Source: Sphingomonas sp. 3P27F8 (lineage in GTDB: Bacteria; Pseudomonadota; Alphaproteobacteria; Sphingomonadales; Sphingomonadaceae). From it: a stretch of DNA of 64,000 nt. Shown here in pieces: positions 7,930 to 17,478 of the stretch. The position numbers and the translations under genes are program-made. Under the pieces are notes generated by a model. That model had not been told where the DNA came from, made no database searches, and saw only the letters and a program-made list of their open reading frames with translations. The stretch spans positions 79,840-143,839 of the forward strand of contig NZ_SCNL01000012.1 of assembly GCF_005502745.1 (NCBI RefSeq), in the 5' to 3' direction. The first letter of the stretch is position 1; every line of letters starts with the position of its first letter.

Positions 7930-9222
7930 ATGATCATGTCTGTTGTTTCGGACAAATCAAAACGGCATCGCGTCGTGATCGTCGGCGCGGGCTTCGGCGG
8001 CCTGTCCGTGGTTAAGAGTCTAAGAGGCGCCGACGTCGACATCACTTTAATCGACCAGCGAAACCATCATCTCTTCCAGCCCCTACTTTACCAGGTGGCT
8101 ACTGCATCACTCGCTCCGTCCGAAATCGCATGGCCAATCCGATCGATGGTGCGGCACCGCCGGGACGTCACGACAATCCTCGCCGCGGTCAGGGGCGTCG
8201 ACACCACAGCACGTACCGTGCTGTTGGCGGACGGCGAACAGGTGCCCTATGGCTCGTTGATCCTCGCAACCGGCGCGCGGCATGGCTACTTCGGCCATGA
8301 CGAGTGGGAAGCCTGGGCGCCGGGGCTCAAGACGATCGAGGACGCGACGGCGATCCGGGGCCGTATGCTTGCGGCCTTTGAGGAGGCGGAGCGTGAAACT
8401 GATCCAAACCGGCAACAAGCTCTGCTCACCTTCGCGATCGTAGGTGCTGGTCCAACAGGCGTCGAACTTGCGGGCACCATCGCCGACCTAGCTCATGACA
8501 CTCTTCCGCGGGACTTCCGTGTGATCAACACCCACCGCACGAGGGTACTTTTGGTGGAAGCTGGTCAGAAGGTTCTCAATGGATACACCGACCGGCTCTC
8601 AAGCTACGCAAAACGGGCGCTGGAAAAACTTGGCGTCGAAATAAGCCTCGGGAAGCCGGTAACGAACATCGAAGATGGTGCCATCACGTTCGGAAATCAG
8701 CGCGTGGCGGCGAAGACGATCATCTGGGCCGCAGGCGTACGCGCATCGCCCGCCGCAGAATGGTTGAAAGTTGCGGCGGATCGCAACGGCAGAATGCTGG
8801 TGGAGCCGGACCTGAGCGTTCCTGGCTATCCGGACATCTTTGGTATCGGCGATACCGTTTCGGTCGGCGCGCCCGATGGCTCAGCTGTGCCTGGCATTGC
8901 GCCCGCCGCGAAACAGGAAGGAATATTCGTCGGTCATACGATCCGACGGCGGCTCGCCGGCGACGAGACGCAAACGTGTTTTCGCTACAGGCATCAAGGT
9001 AGTCTTGCCCAAATCGGAAAGCGAAAGGCGGTCGCCGATTTCGGCTGGATCAGCCTTCGTGGGTCGTCCGCGTGGTGGCTTTGGGGAATTGCTCATATCT
9101 ATTTTCTTGTGGGCGTGCGGGCACGGCTCAGCGTCGTCCTCAACTGGCTATGGATCTACACTGGCAACCAGCGGGCCGCCCGTCTTATCACGACGCCTAT
9201 TGGCGAAACTCCGCTCGACTGA
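7930..9222 (+). CDS. ndh: Type II NADH dehydrogenase (NDH-2), FAD-dependent
   Basis: 430 residues. It is a non-proton-pumping NADH:quinone oxidoreductase. The FAD motif VGAGFGG is near residue 18, the NAD-binding VGAGPTGVELAG is near 173, and ATGARHGYFGHDEW and IFGIGDT are typical of the family. The C-terminal third is amphipathic and Trp-rich (WWLWGIAHIYFLVG), the usual membrane-docking region. It feeds electrons into the quinone pool at the cytoplasmic face of the membrane. A GAAG/GGAG stretch precedes the ATG at 7930; a second ATG two codons later is possible. Confidence 0.9.
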   Translation: MIMSVVSDKSKRHRVVIVGAGFGGLSVVKSLRGADVDITLIDQRNHHLFQPLLYQVATASLAPSEIAWPIRSMVRHRRDVTTILAAVRGVDTTARTVLLADGEQVPYGSLILATGARHGYFGHDEWEAWAPGLKTIEDATAIRGRMLAAFEEAERETDPNRQQALLTFAIVGAGPTGVELAGTIADLAHDTLPRDFRVINTHRTRVLLVEAGQKVLNGYTDRLSSYAKRALEKLGVEISLGKPVTNIEDGAITFGNQRVAAKTIIWAAGVRASPAAEWLKVAADRNGRMLVEPDLSVPGYPDIFGIGDTVSVGAPDGSAVPGIAPAAKQEGIFVGHTIRRRLAGDETQTCFRYRHQGSLAQIGKRKAVADFGWISLRGSSAWWLWGIAHIYFLVGVRARLSVVLNWLWIYTGNQRAARLITTPIGETPLD

Positions 9223-9433
9223 AGTATCATCACGCCGATGACGGTCTCTACAAAGCGTGCGGTTGGCGAATGTTCACTTCCGCGGCGTGTTGGCAACGTT
9301 TGGGATTGCGACGGATTGCCCGCGAAAAGACGCTCCGGCGATTGGCAACGATCTTTACCGTAGTAGGCCCATGGAGTCCTGAAGTCTTCCACTGGCAGGA
9401 TGCGCACGTCGTGTGCGTCGCGAGAATTAGAAT

Positions 9434-9829
9434 TTATGCGGCATGGCGGCGTGCAAAGTGGGCAAACTCAGCTCCCAGTGTGGGGTCTTTGATCTCGCTG
9501 ATCAATTCAGCCACAATGTCTTGCAAGAGCTTGCCGGAATGAGGCTCGTGATATGCCATCGCCCACCCGGCAGTCTGGCGACTATCGACGACCTTGTGGG
9601 ACAATTTCACTATTGCGAAATGACGGGGGTCTTGACGTATCCTGTCATATATTTGGGCGACGCCTTCGGCAGGACCTTCGAGCAGCTGCAGAAAGCGCCG
9701 GCCTCCTACGGCCAAGAGACCCGTGACATCGAGCGCCGCATTACTGCGCCGGGCGCGTCGCAATATATCGTTGAGCTCTTGAGGGTCGAGGACTTGCCGC
9801 GCGGTGCTGATATATAAAAGGCGTTCCAC
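9434..9829 (-). CDS. Stand-alone BLUF-domain photoreceptor
   Basis: 131 residues, nearly all BLUF domain: a blue-light sensor binding FAD. The flavin-switch residues are present: Tyr6 in LLYIS, Asn30 before DVTGLL, Gln48 in FLQLLEG, and the Trp in AGWAM. The GTG at 9829 is preferred because GGGAG is 5 bases upstream and it yields the typical MERLLYIST beginning; an earlier GTG at 9853 adds 8 residues. There is no fused output domain, so it must signal through a partner that the neighbours do not reveal. Confidence 0.9.
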   Translation of the reverse strand: MERLLYISTARQVLDPQELNDILRRARRSNAALDVTGLLAVGGRRFLQLLEGPAEGVAQIYDRIRQDPRHFAIVKLSHKVVDSRQTAGWAMAYHEPHSGKLLQDIVAELISEIKDPTLGAEFAHFARRHAA

Positions 9830-9965
9830 GATAACTCCCGCGAACGCCGACACCGGTAACCCTCGAGATGTAAGAAACTATAAATGGGCGATTAATCCAG
9901 ATTAGACCCTGCCCCCTTGTAGAACGAATCGCGATCCGTTTATTTGCTCGCACGACCCGCGATTG

Positions 9966-10376
9966 TCAGCGACGTTCCAGAAGTTCGTCGACCGACGCGT
10001 CCGCCGACGCTGCATCCTTATCGCCGTGTCCCGCTTCGTTCTCCAGCGCACGGCGGATCGCACAGATTTCAGCGTCCGTCAGATGTTCGATTCCAATGAA
10101 CTCGGGCCGTGCCTTGGGCACTGCGCGCATTAATTCATCGAGCTTCGCCTGAATCGCCGCTCCATCCCGGTTCTGACTATTCTGGATCAAGAACACGGCG
10201 AGAAATGTCAGGACCGTCGTCCCTGTGTTGATCACCAGCTGCCATGTATCCGAATAGTGGAAGACCGGTCCGGTAACGGCCCAAACGATGCAGCATCCCG
10301 TCGCAATCATAAACGCTGCCGGCTGGCCCATCAGGGTCGCACTTTTTGTCGCGATAGCCGTAAAGAACTTTTCCAT
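9966..10376 (-). CDS. Low-affinity iron permease family protein
   Basis: 136 residues resembling the low-affinity Fe/Cu permease family. Two transmembrane helices (about 18-40 and 52-68) carry the family pattern FMIATGCCIVWAVTGPVFHYSDTWQLVINTGTTVLTFLAVFLIQNSQNRD in pieces. They are followed by a cytoplasmic helix (AIQAKLDELMRAV, then ARPEFIGIEHLTD). Whether members transport metal in bacteria is uncertain. AGGGCAGG precedes the ATG. Confidence 0.85.
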   Translation of the reverse strand: MEKFFTAIATKSATLMGQPAAFMIATGCCIVWAVTGPVFHYSDTWQLVINTGTTVLTFLAVFLIQNSQNRDGAAIQAKLDELMRAVPKARPEFIGIEHLTDAEICAIRRALENEAGHGDKDAASADASVDELLERR

Positions 10377-10738
10377 CCTGCCCTCAAGAAATGTGACGCT
10401 TGGCCAAGGGACCTCGCGGGCTTATGAAACGCGACGAGCATTACGATCGGCCCTGAGCAGCACCAAACGCTGACCTGGTGCGATGGGTCCAAGCAAACCC
10501 TCTCCTGCACGCCCAGCAATTCAGCGCCGGTGTTCAACATTCGTCCGGGCATCGACCAGCTGGTTCGACAGGTACGCACTCCAATGAACAGCTGAGGAGA
10601 CAGCGATCAGGCCGGCAAACGTGCCGGACCCCTCCTGGCTCGCATCTTCTTTTGATCCGGGGCTAAGCGCCTGTTTGGCCGCCGCCGAGCAGCGCGGAAG
10701 AATCGTTTCAACACAGATTAGAATGCCGGTTTTCACGA
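10377..10738. other. Intergenic stretch, no gene supported
   Basis: About 360 bases between the iron permease-like gene and the stress promoter at 10739. Frames on both strands (10478-10666, 10521-10736) lack ribosome sites and family resemblance. Confidence 0.4.
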
Positions 10739-10764
10739 GGAACCCGTCTCAAAAGAACGTCGTT
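10739..10764 (+). promoter_or_regulatory. Putative EcfG-type promoter
   Basis: GGAAC (10739-10743), a 17-base gap, then CGTT (10761-10764): a full match to the EcfG consensus including the C of the -10 element. The downstream gene (10829) starts 65 bases later. Confidence 0.55.
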
Positions 10765-10828
10765 AAAAATAGACGGGTGGCGGTCCCGCAAGTGGCGTCA
10801 GCGCCAAGTGCTAATCGGAAAATTGCAT

Positions 10829-11128
10829 ATGACGTTCATGCTTTTTTTCTGCATCGGGACCCTGGCCGGGGTCGCAGTGGACAACTTGCTGCCGATGGAA
10901 CGGCGGCGCCTGTTGGTCGATGCTCAACTTGGCATTCTTGGCGCAATTCTGGCCGGCGTTGGCGCTGGCCCCGCCTTACTCGAAAGTGGCTATTCGCCGG
11001 ATCACATCGACGCCGACCTTGTCATGGCAGGTCTAGTTGGAGCAGTTCTTTTACCGGCATCCGCTCGCCTAGCAGCGAAGTTGCGAAAAGTGATCCGGCG
11101 ACAGTTACGGAGCGGTGTGTGCACTTGA
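10829..11128 (+). CDS. Small membrane protein, GlsB/YeaQ-like
   Basis: 99 residues with three hydrophobic segments. FFCIGTLAGVAVDNLLP, then DAQLGILGAILAGVGAG, then DLVMAGLVGAVLLPASARL follow the Gly-rich pattern of GlsB/YeaQ/YmgE (transglycosylase-associated) proteins. These are small inner-membrane proteins induced by stress, without proven enzymatic activity. The match is by pattern only. An upstream GTG at 10808 in the same frame is possible. The EcfG-type promoter 65 bases upstream supports a stress role. Confidence 0.6.
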   Translation: MTFMLFFCIGTLAGVAVDNLLPMERRRLLVDAQLGILGAILAGVGAGPALLESGYSPDHIDADLVMAGLVGAVLLPASARLAAKLRKVIRRQLRSGVCT

Positions 11129-11206
11129 AACGGCTTCGTGACACATCCTTCGGACGCTTTAGAGTTGAGACGTCGTGAAGGGCGAGATCGCTGCTTGCGA
11201 GCGAAC

Positions 11207-11932
11207 TCATGGCGTTTGAGGAGTATCGCCCAGATACAGATAATCGTCGGAAAATTCTCCGAGGGCCGCCAATCGCTCGAAATCAAGGATGGCGATCCTT
11301 CTACCTGAAACGTCGAGCCATCCCGACTGCCGCAATTGACGCAGCACGCGATTTACGTGGACGGACGTAAGTCCTGTTGCTTCGGCCAGATCTTGCTGGA
11401 TCAACGGCCAATCAAACGCCCCATCTGTCACACAGCCGACAGCAGCGAGCCGTGTGCATGTTTCACAAAGAAAATGCGCTACACGACCGGCGGCATCCAA
11501 TCTGCCCAACCGGAAGATCCACTCGCGATGCAAGGCGGCATCGACCACGGTGGCGAACCACAACATACGCCCGAGGTGAGGGAAACGTTCGAGCACCGCA
11601 GTGATCTTGTGATGCGGGGCGTAAGCCACCCGACACTCACTCAGGGTTGTAATTTCGTGATCGAGCCTTTGAAGCGGGTATCCGTGCAAATCGACGAAAT
11701 CGCCGGGGGTTTGAAGGCTCAGAAACTGGCGAAATCCATTGCGATCGTCGATGTAGCGGCACATGAATCCCGAAATGAGGAAGGTGCTCCGCGAAACCTC
11801 CTCCCCTCGTCGGATTATCGTTGTTCGGCGTGGAATGGTGACGGGCGGACTCAGCATTTCCTCAATGGCCAGCTTTTCCTGGTCGCTCAGTTGAGAGCGA
11901 CGGCGACCCTGCAGAAAATGCTCACTGATCAT
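11207..11932 (-). CDS. Crp/Fnr family transcriptional regulator
   Basis: 241 residues. The N-terminal part (about 15-130) is a cyclic-nucleotide-binding-like beta-roll (RGEEVSRSTFLISGFMCRY, FVDLHGYPLQ). It is followed by the dimer helix and a winged helix-turn-helix at about 170-225 with LAEATGLTSVHVNRVLRQL as recognition region. There are no FNR-type N-terminal cysteines, so it is not an oxygen sensor of the FNR kind. The ligand is unknown. A second regulator of the same type lies at 59870. It is divergent from the gene at 12071. Confidence 0.9.
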   Translation of the reverse strand: MISEHFLQGRRRSQLSDQEKLAIEEMLSPPVTIPRRTTIIRRGEEVSRSTFLISGFMCRYIDDRNGFRQFLSLQTPGDFVDLHGYPLQRLDHEITTLSECRVAYAPHHKITAVLERFPHLGRMLWFATVVDAALHREWIFRLGRLDAAGRVAHFLCETCTRLAAVGCVTDGAFDWPLIQQDLAEATGLTSVHVNRVLRQLRQSGWLDVSGRRIAILDFERLAALGEFSDDYLYLGDTPQTP

Positions 11933-12070
11933 GTTGCAATGCTGCCTGTATTGTCAGCGGTCGGCGATCCAGTTGCGAGAGACCGCGCGTCCCGCCCGGT
12001 TAACTGGGCTGCCACCTTCGCGGAGGCTGGCGCGTGATTGCATACGTGAAGGTATTTTCGAGGTAACCGG

Positions 12071-12337
12071 ATGGCACCATGCGAGTTGGAAACATCGAAG
12101 CCCTTGGCGGCGATTCTTCATACCCGAGCCTCTTCAATGGTCGAAACGAACGACGTCCCCGCCAGCAACGACAAAACCGGCCTTGCCGATTCACTGCGCG
12201 AACATTTCTCGGGCGATGCGTCTCTGCTGGAAAAGGTACAAAGCTTTGCCAAAGCCCGCCCATGGGCGAGCGGCTTACTTGTCGGGGTAGCGGGCCTATT
12301 GCTGGCGGGTTCGCTTCGCGGAAAGAACAAACGTTAG
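12071..12337 (+). CDS. Small membrane-anchored protein, DUF883-like tail
   Basis: 88 residues from the ATG at 12071, which has GAGG 7 bases upstream. A later ATG at 12137 would give 66 residues and may be the evolutionary start, because conserved-looking sequence begins there (MVETNDVPASND). Near the end, ARPWASGLLVGVAGLLLAGSLRGK resembles the C-terminal helix of ElaB/YqjD (DUF883) proteins, which tether to the inner membrane in stationary phase. That assignment is tentative. Confidence 0.6.
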   Translation: MAPCELETSKPLAAILHTRASSMVETNDVPASNDKTGLADSLREHFSGDASLLEKVQSFAKARPWASGLLVGVAGLLLAGSLRGKNKR

Positions 12338-12399
12338 GGAGGCTTCGCTGCTTTCCATGTCGTAGATCGTAAGAAGCCATGTTGAGCCCGACCCGACTG

Positions 12400-12705
12400 T
12401 CAGCTTGCTACTGCTTCGCCGACGATGCGCTCGACGCTTGTGGCGGCGGCCTCCCCAGTTAGCGGTAGGGAGGCCAGTTCTCGTTTCGCCGCTCGACCGG
12501 CCGCTGATCCCGCGCTACGCAACCCATCGCTGAGCAGGAGGCCAAGCGGCCTCAGCCAACGTCGTTCCGCCCCGATCAGCGGCAAGGCGCTAGCAGCGAC
12601 AAGCCCTGCCGAGGCTGCCGCACCGAGAATGATCAAAGGCCTCGCCGCGATCGGGCCCTGCCCGGCCAGTGCGCCAACTTCTTCGAACTCTCCACGGTTG
12701 GACAT
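12400..12705 (-). CDS. Hypothetical membrane protein
   Basis: 101 residues. One or two hydrophobic Ala/Gly/Leu-rich segments (PLIILGAAASAGLVAASALPLIGA, residues about 24-47) are followed by an Ala-rich helical tail. The second ATG at 12705 is chosen because GGAG lies 6 bases upstream. The family is not recognised. It sits among small stress-type genes. Confidence 0.55.
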   Translation of the reverse strand: MSNRGEFEEVGALAGQGPIAARPLIILGAAASAGLVAASALPLIGAERRWLRPLGLLLSDGLRSAGSAAGRAAKRELASLPLTGEAAATSVERIVGEAVAS

Positions 12706-12770
12706 CATGATCTCCATTTAGCTCGATCGCGATGATCGTTTCGGTGCGCCCATGCGGACCGACGCGACCC

Positions 12771-13010
12771 TCAGTCCAGGGTAGCGACGACGTCGCCGAA
12801 GGTAACCGTCGTCACCGTGTCGCCAGCTTCGTTGGCGACGACGATACGATGAGAGCGCACGAGGTGGCGATGCTTACGAACGGAATCTGCCGCCTGTATC
12901 GCCACCTCTTCTTCCGCGAGAGCGGTTGCGGCACTGTCATCGGCGCACTCGGTTCCCTCTTCGTCGCTGGTGACTTCGTCGTTGTAGAGGTGGAAAAAGT
13001 ATCTCGGCAT
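12771..13010 (-). CDS. DUF6894 family protein
   Basis: 79 residues beginning MPRYFFHLYNDE and ending with VTTVTFGDVV, with SHRIVVANEAGD between. This is the pattern of the DUF6894 family, common in alphaproteobacteria and of unknown function. There is no signal peptide. It probably forms a loose group with the membrane-protein gene at 12400. Confidence 0.75.
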   Translation of the reverse strand: MPRYFFHLYNDEVTSDEEGTECADDSAATALAEEEVAIQAADSVRKHRHLVRSHRIVVANEAGDTVTTVTFGDVVATLD

Positions 13011-13167
13011 ATCAGGCTAATTCGTCTGCCACGAAATGGTTGCGCGGTATGTGGCAATCCTGACTTGGGTTAGTCATTTTCGACGTGGCGAGGTCGCGCT
13101 GACAACGTCTCGCATTAGTTTGGGTAGAAGTCCTGCGACCAACGCGTGCCGCGCGCGTTTGGGCAAG

Positions 13168-13473
13168 ATGGACGCTCCCATCGAGCACTGGATGAGACGG
13201 ATGGAAGATGCTTCGCGCGCCCTCGATTTCGAGGAGGCGCAACGATGCCGTGACCGGATCAGTCTGCTGCGTGGCGGCGCGGCACCCGACGCTGTCGAGC
13301 AAGCGGACATCGTCGGCTTGGCCCGCTTGCGACCCGGCGCAATGGGACTCGGCACGAACCAACCACGCATCGCATCCCCGAAGGGATGGCGACCACCACC
13401 CAAGCCGGACCCGATGACTCTCGGGCGTAATCGGCGCCGACCGGCATCGAGAAAGGGTCCCACAGACAAATGA
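13168..13473 (+). CDS. UvrB/UvrC-motif small protein
   Basis: 101 residues. The N-terminal helix pair (IEHWMRRMEDASRALDFEEA, then RCRDRISLL) matches the UVR motif that mediates UvrB-UvrC contact. A linker and a basic C-terminus (GWRPPPKPDPMTLGRNRRRP) follow and resemble small stand-alone UVR proteins of alphaproteobacteria. It could bind repair proteins or act like McsA-type adaptors; neither is shown. The ATG at 13168 is chosen over an upstream start that would add 44 non-conserved residues. Its stop overlaps the next start (ATGA). Confidence 0.7.
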   Translation: MDAPIEHWMRRMEDASRALDFEEAQRCRDRISLLRGGAAPDAVEQADIVGLARLRPGAMGLGTNQPRIASPKGWRPPPKPDPMTLGRNRRRPASRKGPTDK

Positions 13474-13916
13474 AAGGGCGGGCGCTCGATGGTGGCTGCT
13501 TATGCGGCGCGGTGCGATATCACTTGCGCGGGGACCCCTACGACACGGGTTGGTGCCATTGCCGGATTTGCCAGCATCTCTCGGGGTCGGGCGGAATGGC
13601 GTTCACGACAGTCGCGTTCGACCAGTTTGTGATCGAGCACGGTGCAGGCCGCCTCGGTCGCCATGCCTCGACACCGTTCGGCGAACGGTGCTTCTGCATC
13701 GACTGCGGCAGCCCGCTCACCATTCACGTCAGCCATCAAGCGAACGAGATCGACATCGCCGTCGGATCGCTTGACGATCCTGCCCTGGTGGCACCGGGCT
13801 TTCATCTGTTTGCCAAACAGGCTCGCCCCTGGATGCTGCCGGACGATGGCCTGCCTCGCTACGATGGGCTTCGTCCCGAGACGCGTGGCCTGAGGCAAGG
13901 ACAGACCGAGCTCTAG
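13470..13916 (+). CDS. GFA family (CENP-V/GFA domain) protein
   Basis: 148 residues. Zinc-binding cysteines are arranged as in the GFA/CENP-V fold: GGCLCGAVRY at residue 9, CHCRICQ at about 29, and CFCIDCGSPL at about 73. Family members include glutathione-dependent formaldehyde-activating enzymes, but most are uncharacterised. Translational coupling with the UVR-motif gene through ATGA suggests one transcript. Confidence 0.9.
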   Translation: MKGRALDGGCLCGAVRYHLRGDPYDTGWCHCRICQHLSGSGGMAFTTVAFDQFVIEHGAGRLGRHASTPFGERCFCIDCGSPLTIHVSHQANEIDIAVGSLDDPALVAPGFHLFAKQARPWMLPDDGLPRYDGLRPETRGLRQGQTEL

Positions 13917-13933
13917 TCAGCACGGAGCGACGG

Positions 13934-14221
13934 TCACGCTGACGGGTCGCGCAACGCGCCCGCCAGCCGCAATTGGCGGACGATCCCGTTGAATCCGGCG
14001 GTGCACCCCTGCGCTCGCCCAATGGCATTTTCCGTCGCCGCCGCATCCCAGAACATTTCGAGCGGCCAGCGGTCGGGACAATGCTGGAGCAGGCAGCGCA
14101 GGGCGAGACGTACCTCGATCGTGTCGACGCGATCCGTGGTTGAGCGAACCATGGCAGCGCGAAGGATCCGCAGGGCAAGGTCGACGATAACGTGCTGATG
14201 ATGCGACAGTGATCGATCCAT
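13934..14221 (-). CDS. Conserved hypothetical protein coupled to dnaE2
   Basis: 95 residues. The core TIEVRLALRCLLQHCPDRWP followed by FWDAAATENAIGRAQG resembles a conserved sphingomonad protein of unknown function. The ATG overlaps the stop of dnaE2 (TGATG), so it is translated as part of the imuA-imuB-dnaE2 operon and is probably LexA-controlled too. No catalytic motif is recognised. Its position makes it a candidate accessory to mutagenic repair. Confidence 0.7.
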   Translation of the reverse strand: MDRSLSHHQHVIVDLALRILRAAMVRSTTDRVDTIEVRLALRCLLQHCPDRWPLEMFWDAAATENAIGRAQGCTAGFNGIVRQLRLAGALRDPSA

Positions 14222-17200
14222 CAATGAAAATCATGGCTGCGGACCTTGATCAGGTCTTCCGGGTCCGCGCCGCCTGCAAAAGGCGGATGGTAATGCGCCG
14301 CCGGCCGCGGCACCCAGCCACCCTCGCCGCGATCGGGCGAGCCTCCGTGCGTCGCGCCGTCGCCACGGCCCGGGCGGTGCGGGAACGCCATCGCCCCGAT
14401 CTGCCGCAGCATCGGCGTCAGGTCGGTGATGCGGTCGACGATGACGTGGATCACCTCGCCTTCCTTTTGCAGACGGCCCTTCAGACTGACCATCGAGGAG
14501 GACATGACAATGCGGCGGTATTTCTCGAACCGGTCGGGCCAGATGATGCCCTGCGCGACCCCGGTCTCGTCTTCGATCGTGATGAACAGAACGCCTTTGG
14601 CGCTGCCCGGCTTCTGGCGGACGAGGATGACGCCGGCGACCTCGACATGCCGTCCATCCTTGGTCGACAGCAGATCGCCGCACCGCACGATCTTCCGGGC
14701 CGTCAGCGCGTCGCGCAGGAACGACACCGGGTGCGCGCGAAGCGACAGTTGCGTCGTGCGATAATCCTCCACGACCTCGCGGCCATCGGTCATCGGTGCG
14801 AGCGCGACCGACGGTTCCAGCCCCTCCGCACTAAAGGCAAGCTCGCGTTCGTCGGCGGCAGCGAACAAAGGTAGCGGTGCCTCGCCGAGTCCGCGCACCT
14901 TCCAGAGCCCTTGCCGGCGATCATGCGCCAACGAATGAAAGGCATCCGCCTCCGCCAGCCGTTCGATGGCCGCGCGCGGCACGCCGGCACGCCGCCACAC
15001 TTCCTCGATCGAACCGTAATCAGCATCGCCCCGCGCCGAGACGATCGCCGCGCCATGGACGTTGGCGAGGCTGCGGACCTGACGGAACCCGAGCCGGACC
15101 GCGAGACGATTGCCCGCCGGTTCGAGCGTGCAGTCCCAGCGGCTGGCGTTGATGCACACCGGCAGAACCTCGACACCGTGCGCTTGCGCATCCTGGACAA
15201 TCTGCGCGGGTGCGTAGAACCCCATCGGCTGGGCATTGAGAAGCGCCGCACAGAAGACATCTGGGTGATGGTGCTTCATCCAGGATGAAGCGTAGGCGAT
15301 CTTGGCGAACGAAGCAGCGTGGCTCTCGGGGAAACCGTAGCTGCCGAACCCCTCGATCTGCTTGAACGTGCGTTCGGCGAAGTCCTGAGGATACCCGCGC
15401 GCGACCATGCCGCCGACCAATTTGTCGTAGAAATGGCCGACGCCGCCCGTGAGCTTGAAGGTCGACATGGCGCGTCGGAGCTGGTCCGCCTCTGCGGCCG
15501 TGAACCCGGCGCCTACGATCGCGACCTTCATCGCCTGTTCCTGGAACAGCGGGACGCCGAGCGTCTTCTCGAGCACCGCGCGAAGCTCGGGCTTGGGATA
15601 TTCGGGGCGCTCCTTGCCTTCGCGACGGCGAAGATAGGGATGGACCATGTCGCCCTGGATCGGGCCGGGCCGGACGATCGCGACCTCGATCACGAGATCG
15701 TAGAATTGCTTGGGCTTCATGCGCGGCAGCATCGACATCTGCGCGCGGCTCTCGATCTGAAAGACGCCGAGCGTGTCGGCCTTCTGGATCATCCTGTAGA
15801 CGTCCGGGTCGTCGTCCTGGAGATCCGCCATCGTGACGCGGACCCCCTTGTCTGCCTCGAGCATGTTGAAGGCACGGTTCATGCAGCCGAGCATGCCGAG
15901 GCCGAGCACGTCGACCTTCATGAACTTCAAGGCGTCGATGTCGTCCTTGTCCCATTCGATGACCTGGCGGTCCGCCATCGCAGCGGGTTCGATCGGCACC
16001 AGATCGTCGAGGCGGTCATGGGTCAGGACAAATCCGCCGGGATGTTGCGACAGATGGCGCGGCGTGCCGATCAACTTGCTGGCAAGATCGAGCGCGAGGC
16101 GCAGCCTGCGGTCCCCGAGGTTGAGGTTGAGCTCCCTCGCCTGTTTCTCGCCGACCCCCTCGACCGACCATCCCCAGACCAGCCCGGACAGCGATGCGGT
16201 CAGATCCTCGGGCAACCCCAGCGCCTTCCCAACCTCGCGGATCGCACCGCGCGCGCGGAAGCGGCTGACGACGGCAGTGAGCGCGGAGCGGTCGCGCCCA
16301 TAGGTTTGGTAGATCCACTGAATGATTTCCTCGCGCCGCTCATGCTCGAAATCCACGTCGATGTCGGGCGGCTCGGGACGCTCTCCCGAGACGAACCGTT
16401 CAAACAGCAATTCGTGCTTGATCGGATCAATGGAGGTAATCCCCAGCACGAAGCAAACACAGCTATTGGCCGCCGAGCCGCGCCCCTGGCACAGGATCCC
16501 GCGCCGCCGCGCTTCCTGTACGATTGCATTCACGGTCAGAAAGTAAGGCGCATACTTAAGCTTTCCGATCAGCGCGAGTTCGTGGTCGATCTGGGCGGTG
16601 TGGGCTTGGGGAACACCGTCCGGAAACATCCGCTCGGCCGCTTCACGCGATAGCCGTTCCAGCGCTTCCTGCGCGCTCAGCCCCTCAAGCACCCGCTCGT
16701 GCGGATATTGATAACTGAGTTCACCCAGATCGAACGTGCACGCGGCCGCAATATCCGAGGTCGCGTGGATCGCGTCTGGAAAGTCGGCGAACCGGCGCTC
16801 CATCTCGTCCGGCGACTTCAGGTGCCGGTCGCCATGCCGCTCGCGGCGGAACCCCAGCCGGTCGATCGTCGTCCCTTCGCGGATCGCGGTGACGACGTCC
16901 TGCAGCAACCGCGCTTCGGGTGCGTGGTACAGCACGTCGCCGGTCGCGACCGCGCGAACGCCCGCGCGCCGTGCCTGATCGGCAACGCCGTGCAGGCGCA
17001 CCATGTCGTCGGGGCGGCGGCGGAAGGTCAGTGCGCAATGCCCGCGCGGTCCGAATACGTCGCGCAGATCGATAAGGTCATGCGCCAATGCAGCGCCCAG
17101 GAGGTCGGGCAGCAGGATCGCGATCAACCCGTCGGACCAGTCGGCCACGTCCGACCAACGCAGGTCGCACCCGCCCTTCCCCGCCCGCGTCTTGCCCACC

Positions 17201-17478
17201 GTCAACAGTCGCGTCAGGTGCGACCAGGCGGTGCGATCGGTCGGATAGAGCAGCAGGCTGCGGCCATCGTCGAGTAGGACGCGTGCGCCAGGGATCAATC
17301 GGACCTTGGTCGCCTTTTGTCCTTCCCAGCCCCGCACCATACCGGCGACCGTACCAAGATCGGTCAGCCCGAGCGCCGAATGGCCGAGCAAGGCGGCCGC
17401 CGCGAACAGTTCCTCCGGGGCCGACGCGCCGCGCAGGAACGAGAAATGGCTGGTGACCTGGAGCTCCACATAGGTCAT
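14221..17478 (-). CDS. dnaE2: Error-prone DNA polymerase DnaE2 (ImuC)
   Basis: 1085 residues, the usual length for DnaE2. This C-family polymerase extends past DNA lesions during SOS mutagenesis together with ImuA and ImuB. The order is an N-terminal PHP domain ([20 protein letters not shown]), then the palm with [14 protein letters not shown] (residue about 370) carrying catalytic aspartates and QGRGSAANS, fingers with [10 protein letters not shown], a helix-hairpin-helix part ([12 protein letters not shown]), and an OB fold near the C-terminus ([25 protein letters not shown] in pieces). The ATG at 17478 overlaps the imuB stop (ATGA). A few more upstream codons are possible. Confidence 0.97.
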   Translation of the reverse strand: MTYVELQVTSHFSFLRGASAPEELFAAAALLGHSALGLTDLGTVAGMVRGWEGQKATKVRLIPGARVLLDDGRSLLLYPTDRTAWSHLTRLLTVGKTRAGKGGCDLRWSDVADWSDGLIAILLPDLLGAALAHDLIDLRDVFGPRGHCALTFRRRPDDMVRLHGVADQARRAGVRAVATGDVLYHAPEARLLQDVVTAIREGTTIDRLGFRRERHGDRHLKSPDEMERRFADFPDAIHATSDIAAACTFDLGELSYQYPHERVLEGLSAQEALERLSREAAERMFPDGVPQAHTAQIDHELALIGKLKYAPYFLTVNAIVQEARRRGILCQGRGSAANSCVCFVLGITSIDPIKHELLFERFVSGERPEPPDIDVDFEHERREEIIQWIYQTYGRDRSALTAVVSRFRARGAIREVGKALGLPEDLTASLSGLVWGWSVEGVGEKQARELNLNLGDRRLRLALDLASKLIGTPRHLSQHPGGFVLTHDRLDDLVPIEPAAMADRQVIEWDKDDIDALKFMKVDVLGLGMLGCMNRAFNMLEADKGVRVTMADLQDDDPDVYRMIQKADTLGVFQIESRAQMSMLPRMKPKQFYDLVIEVAIVRPGPIQGDMVHPYLRRREGKERPEYPKPELRAVLEKTLGVPLFQEQAMKVAIVGAGFTAAEADQLRRAMSTFKLTGGVGHFYDKLVGGMVARGYPQDFAERTFKQIEGFGSYGFPESHAASFAKIAYASSWMKHHHPDVFCAALLNAQPMGFYAPAQIVQDAQAHGVEVLPVCINASRWDCTLEPAGNRLAVRLGFRQVRSLANVHGAAIVSARGDADYGSIEEVWRRAGVPRAAIERLAEADAFHSLAHDRRQGLWKVRGLGEAPLPLFAAADERELAFSAEGLEPSVALAPMTDGREVVEDYRTTQLSLRAHPVSFLRDALTARKIVRCGDLLSTKDGRHVEVAGVILVRQKPGSAKGVLFITIEDETGVAQGIIWPDRFEKYRRIVMSSSMVSLKGRLQKEGEVIHVIVDRITDLTPMLRQIGAMAFPHRPGRGDGATHGGSPDRGEGGWVPRPAAHYHPPFAGGADPEDLIKVRSHDFH

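Noticed and set aside
15319..16653. 444-codon plus-strand frame
   Set aside because: It lies entirely antisense to dnaE2, without ribosome site or family resemblance.
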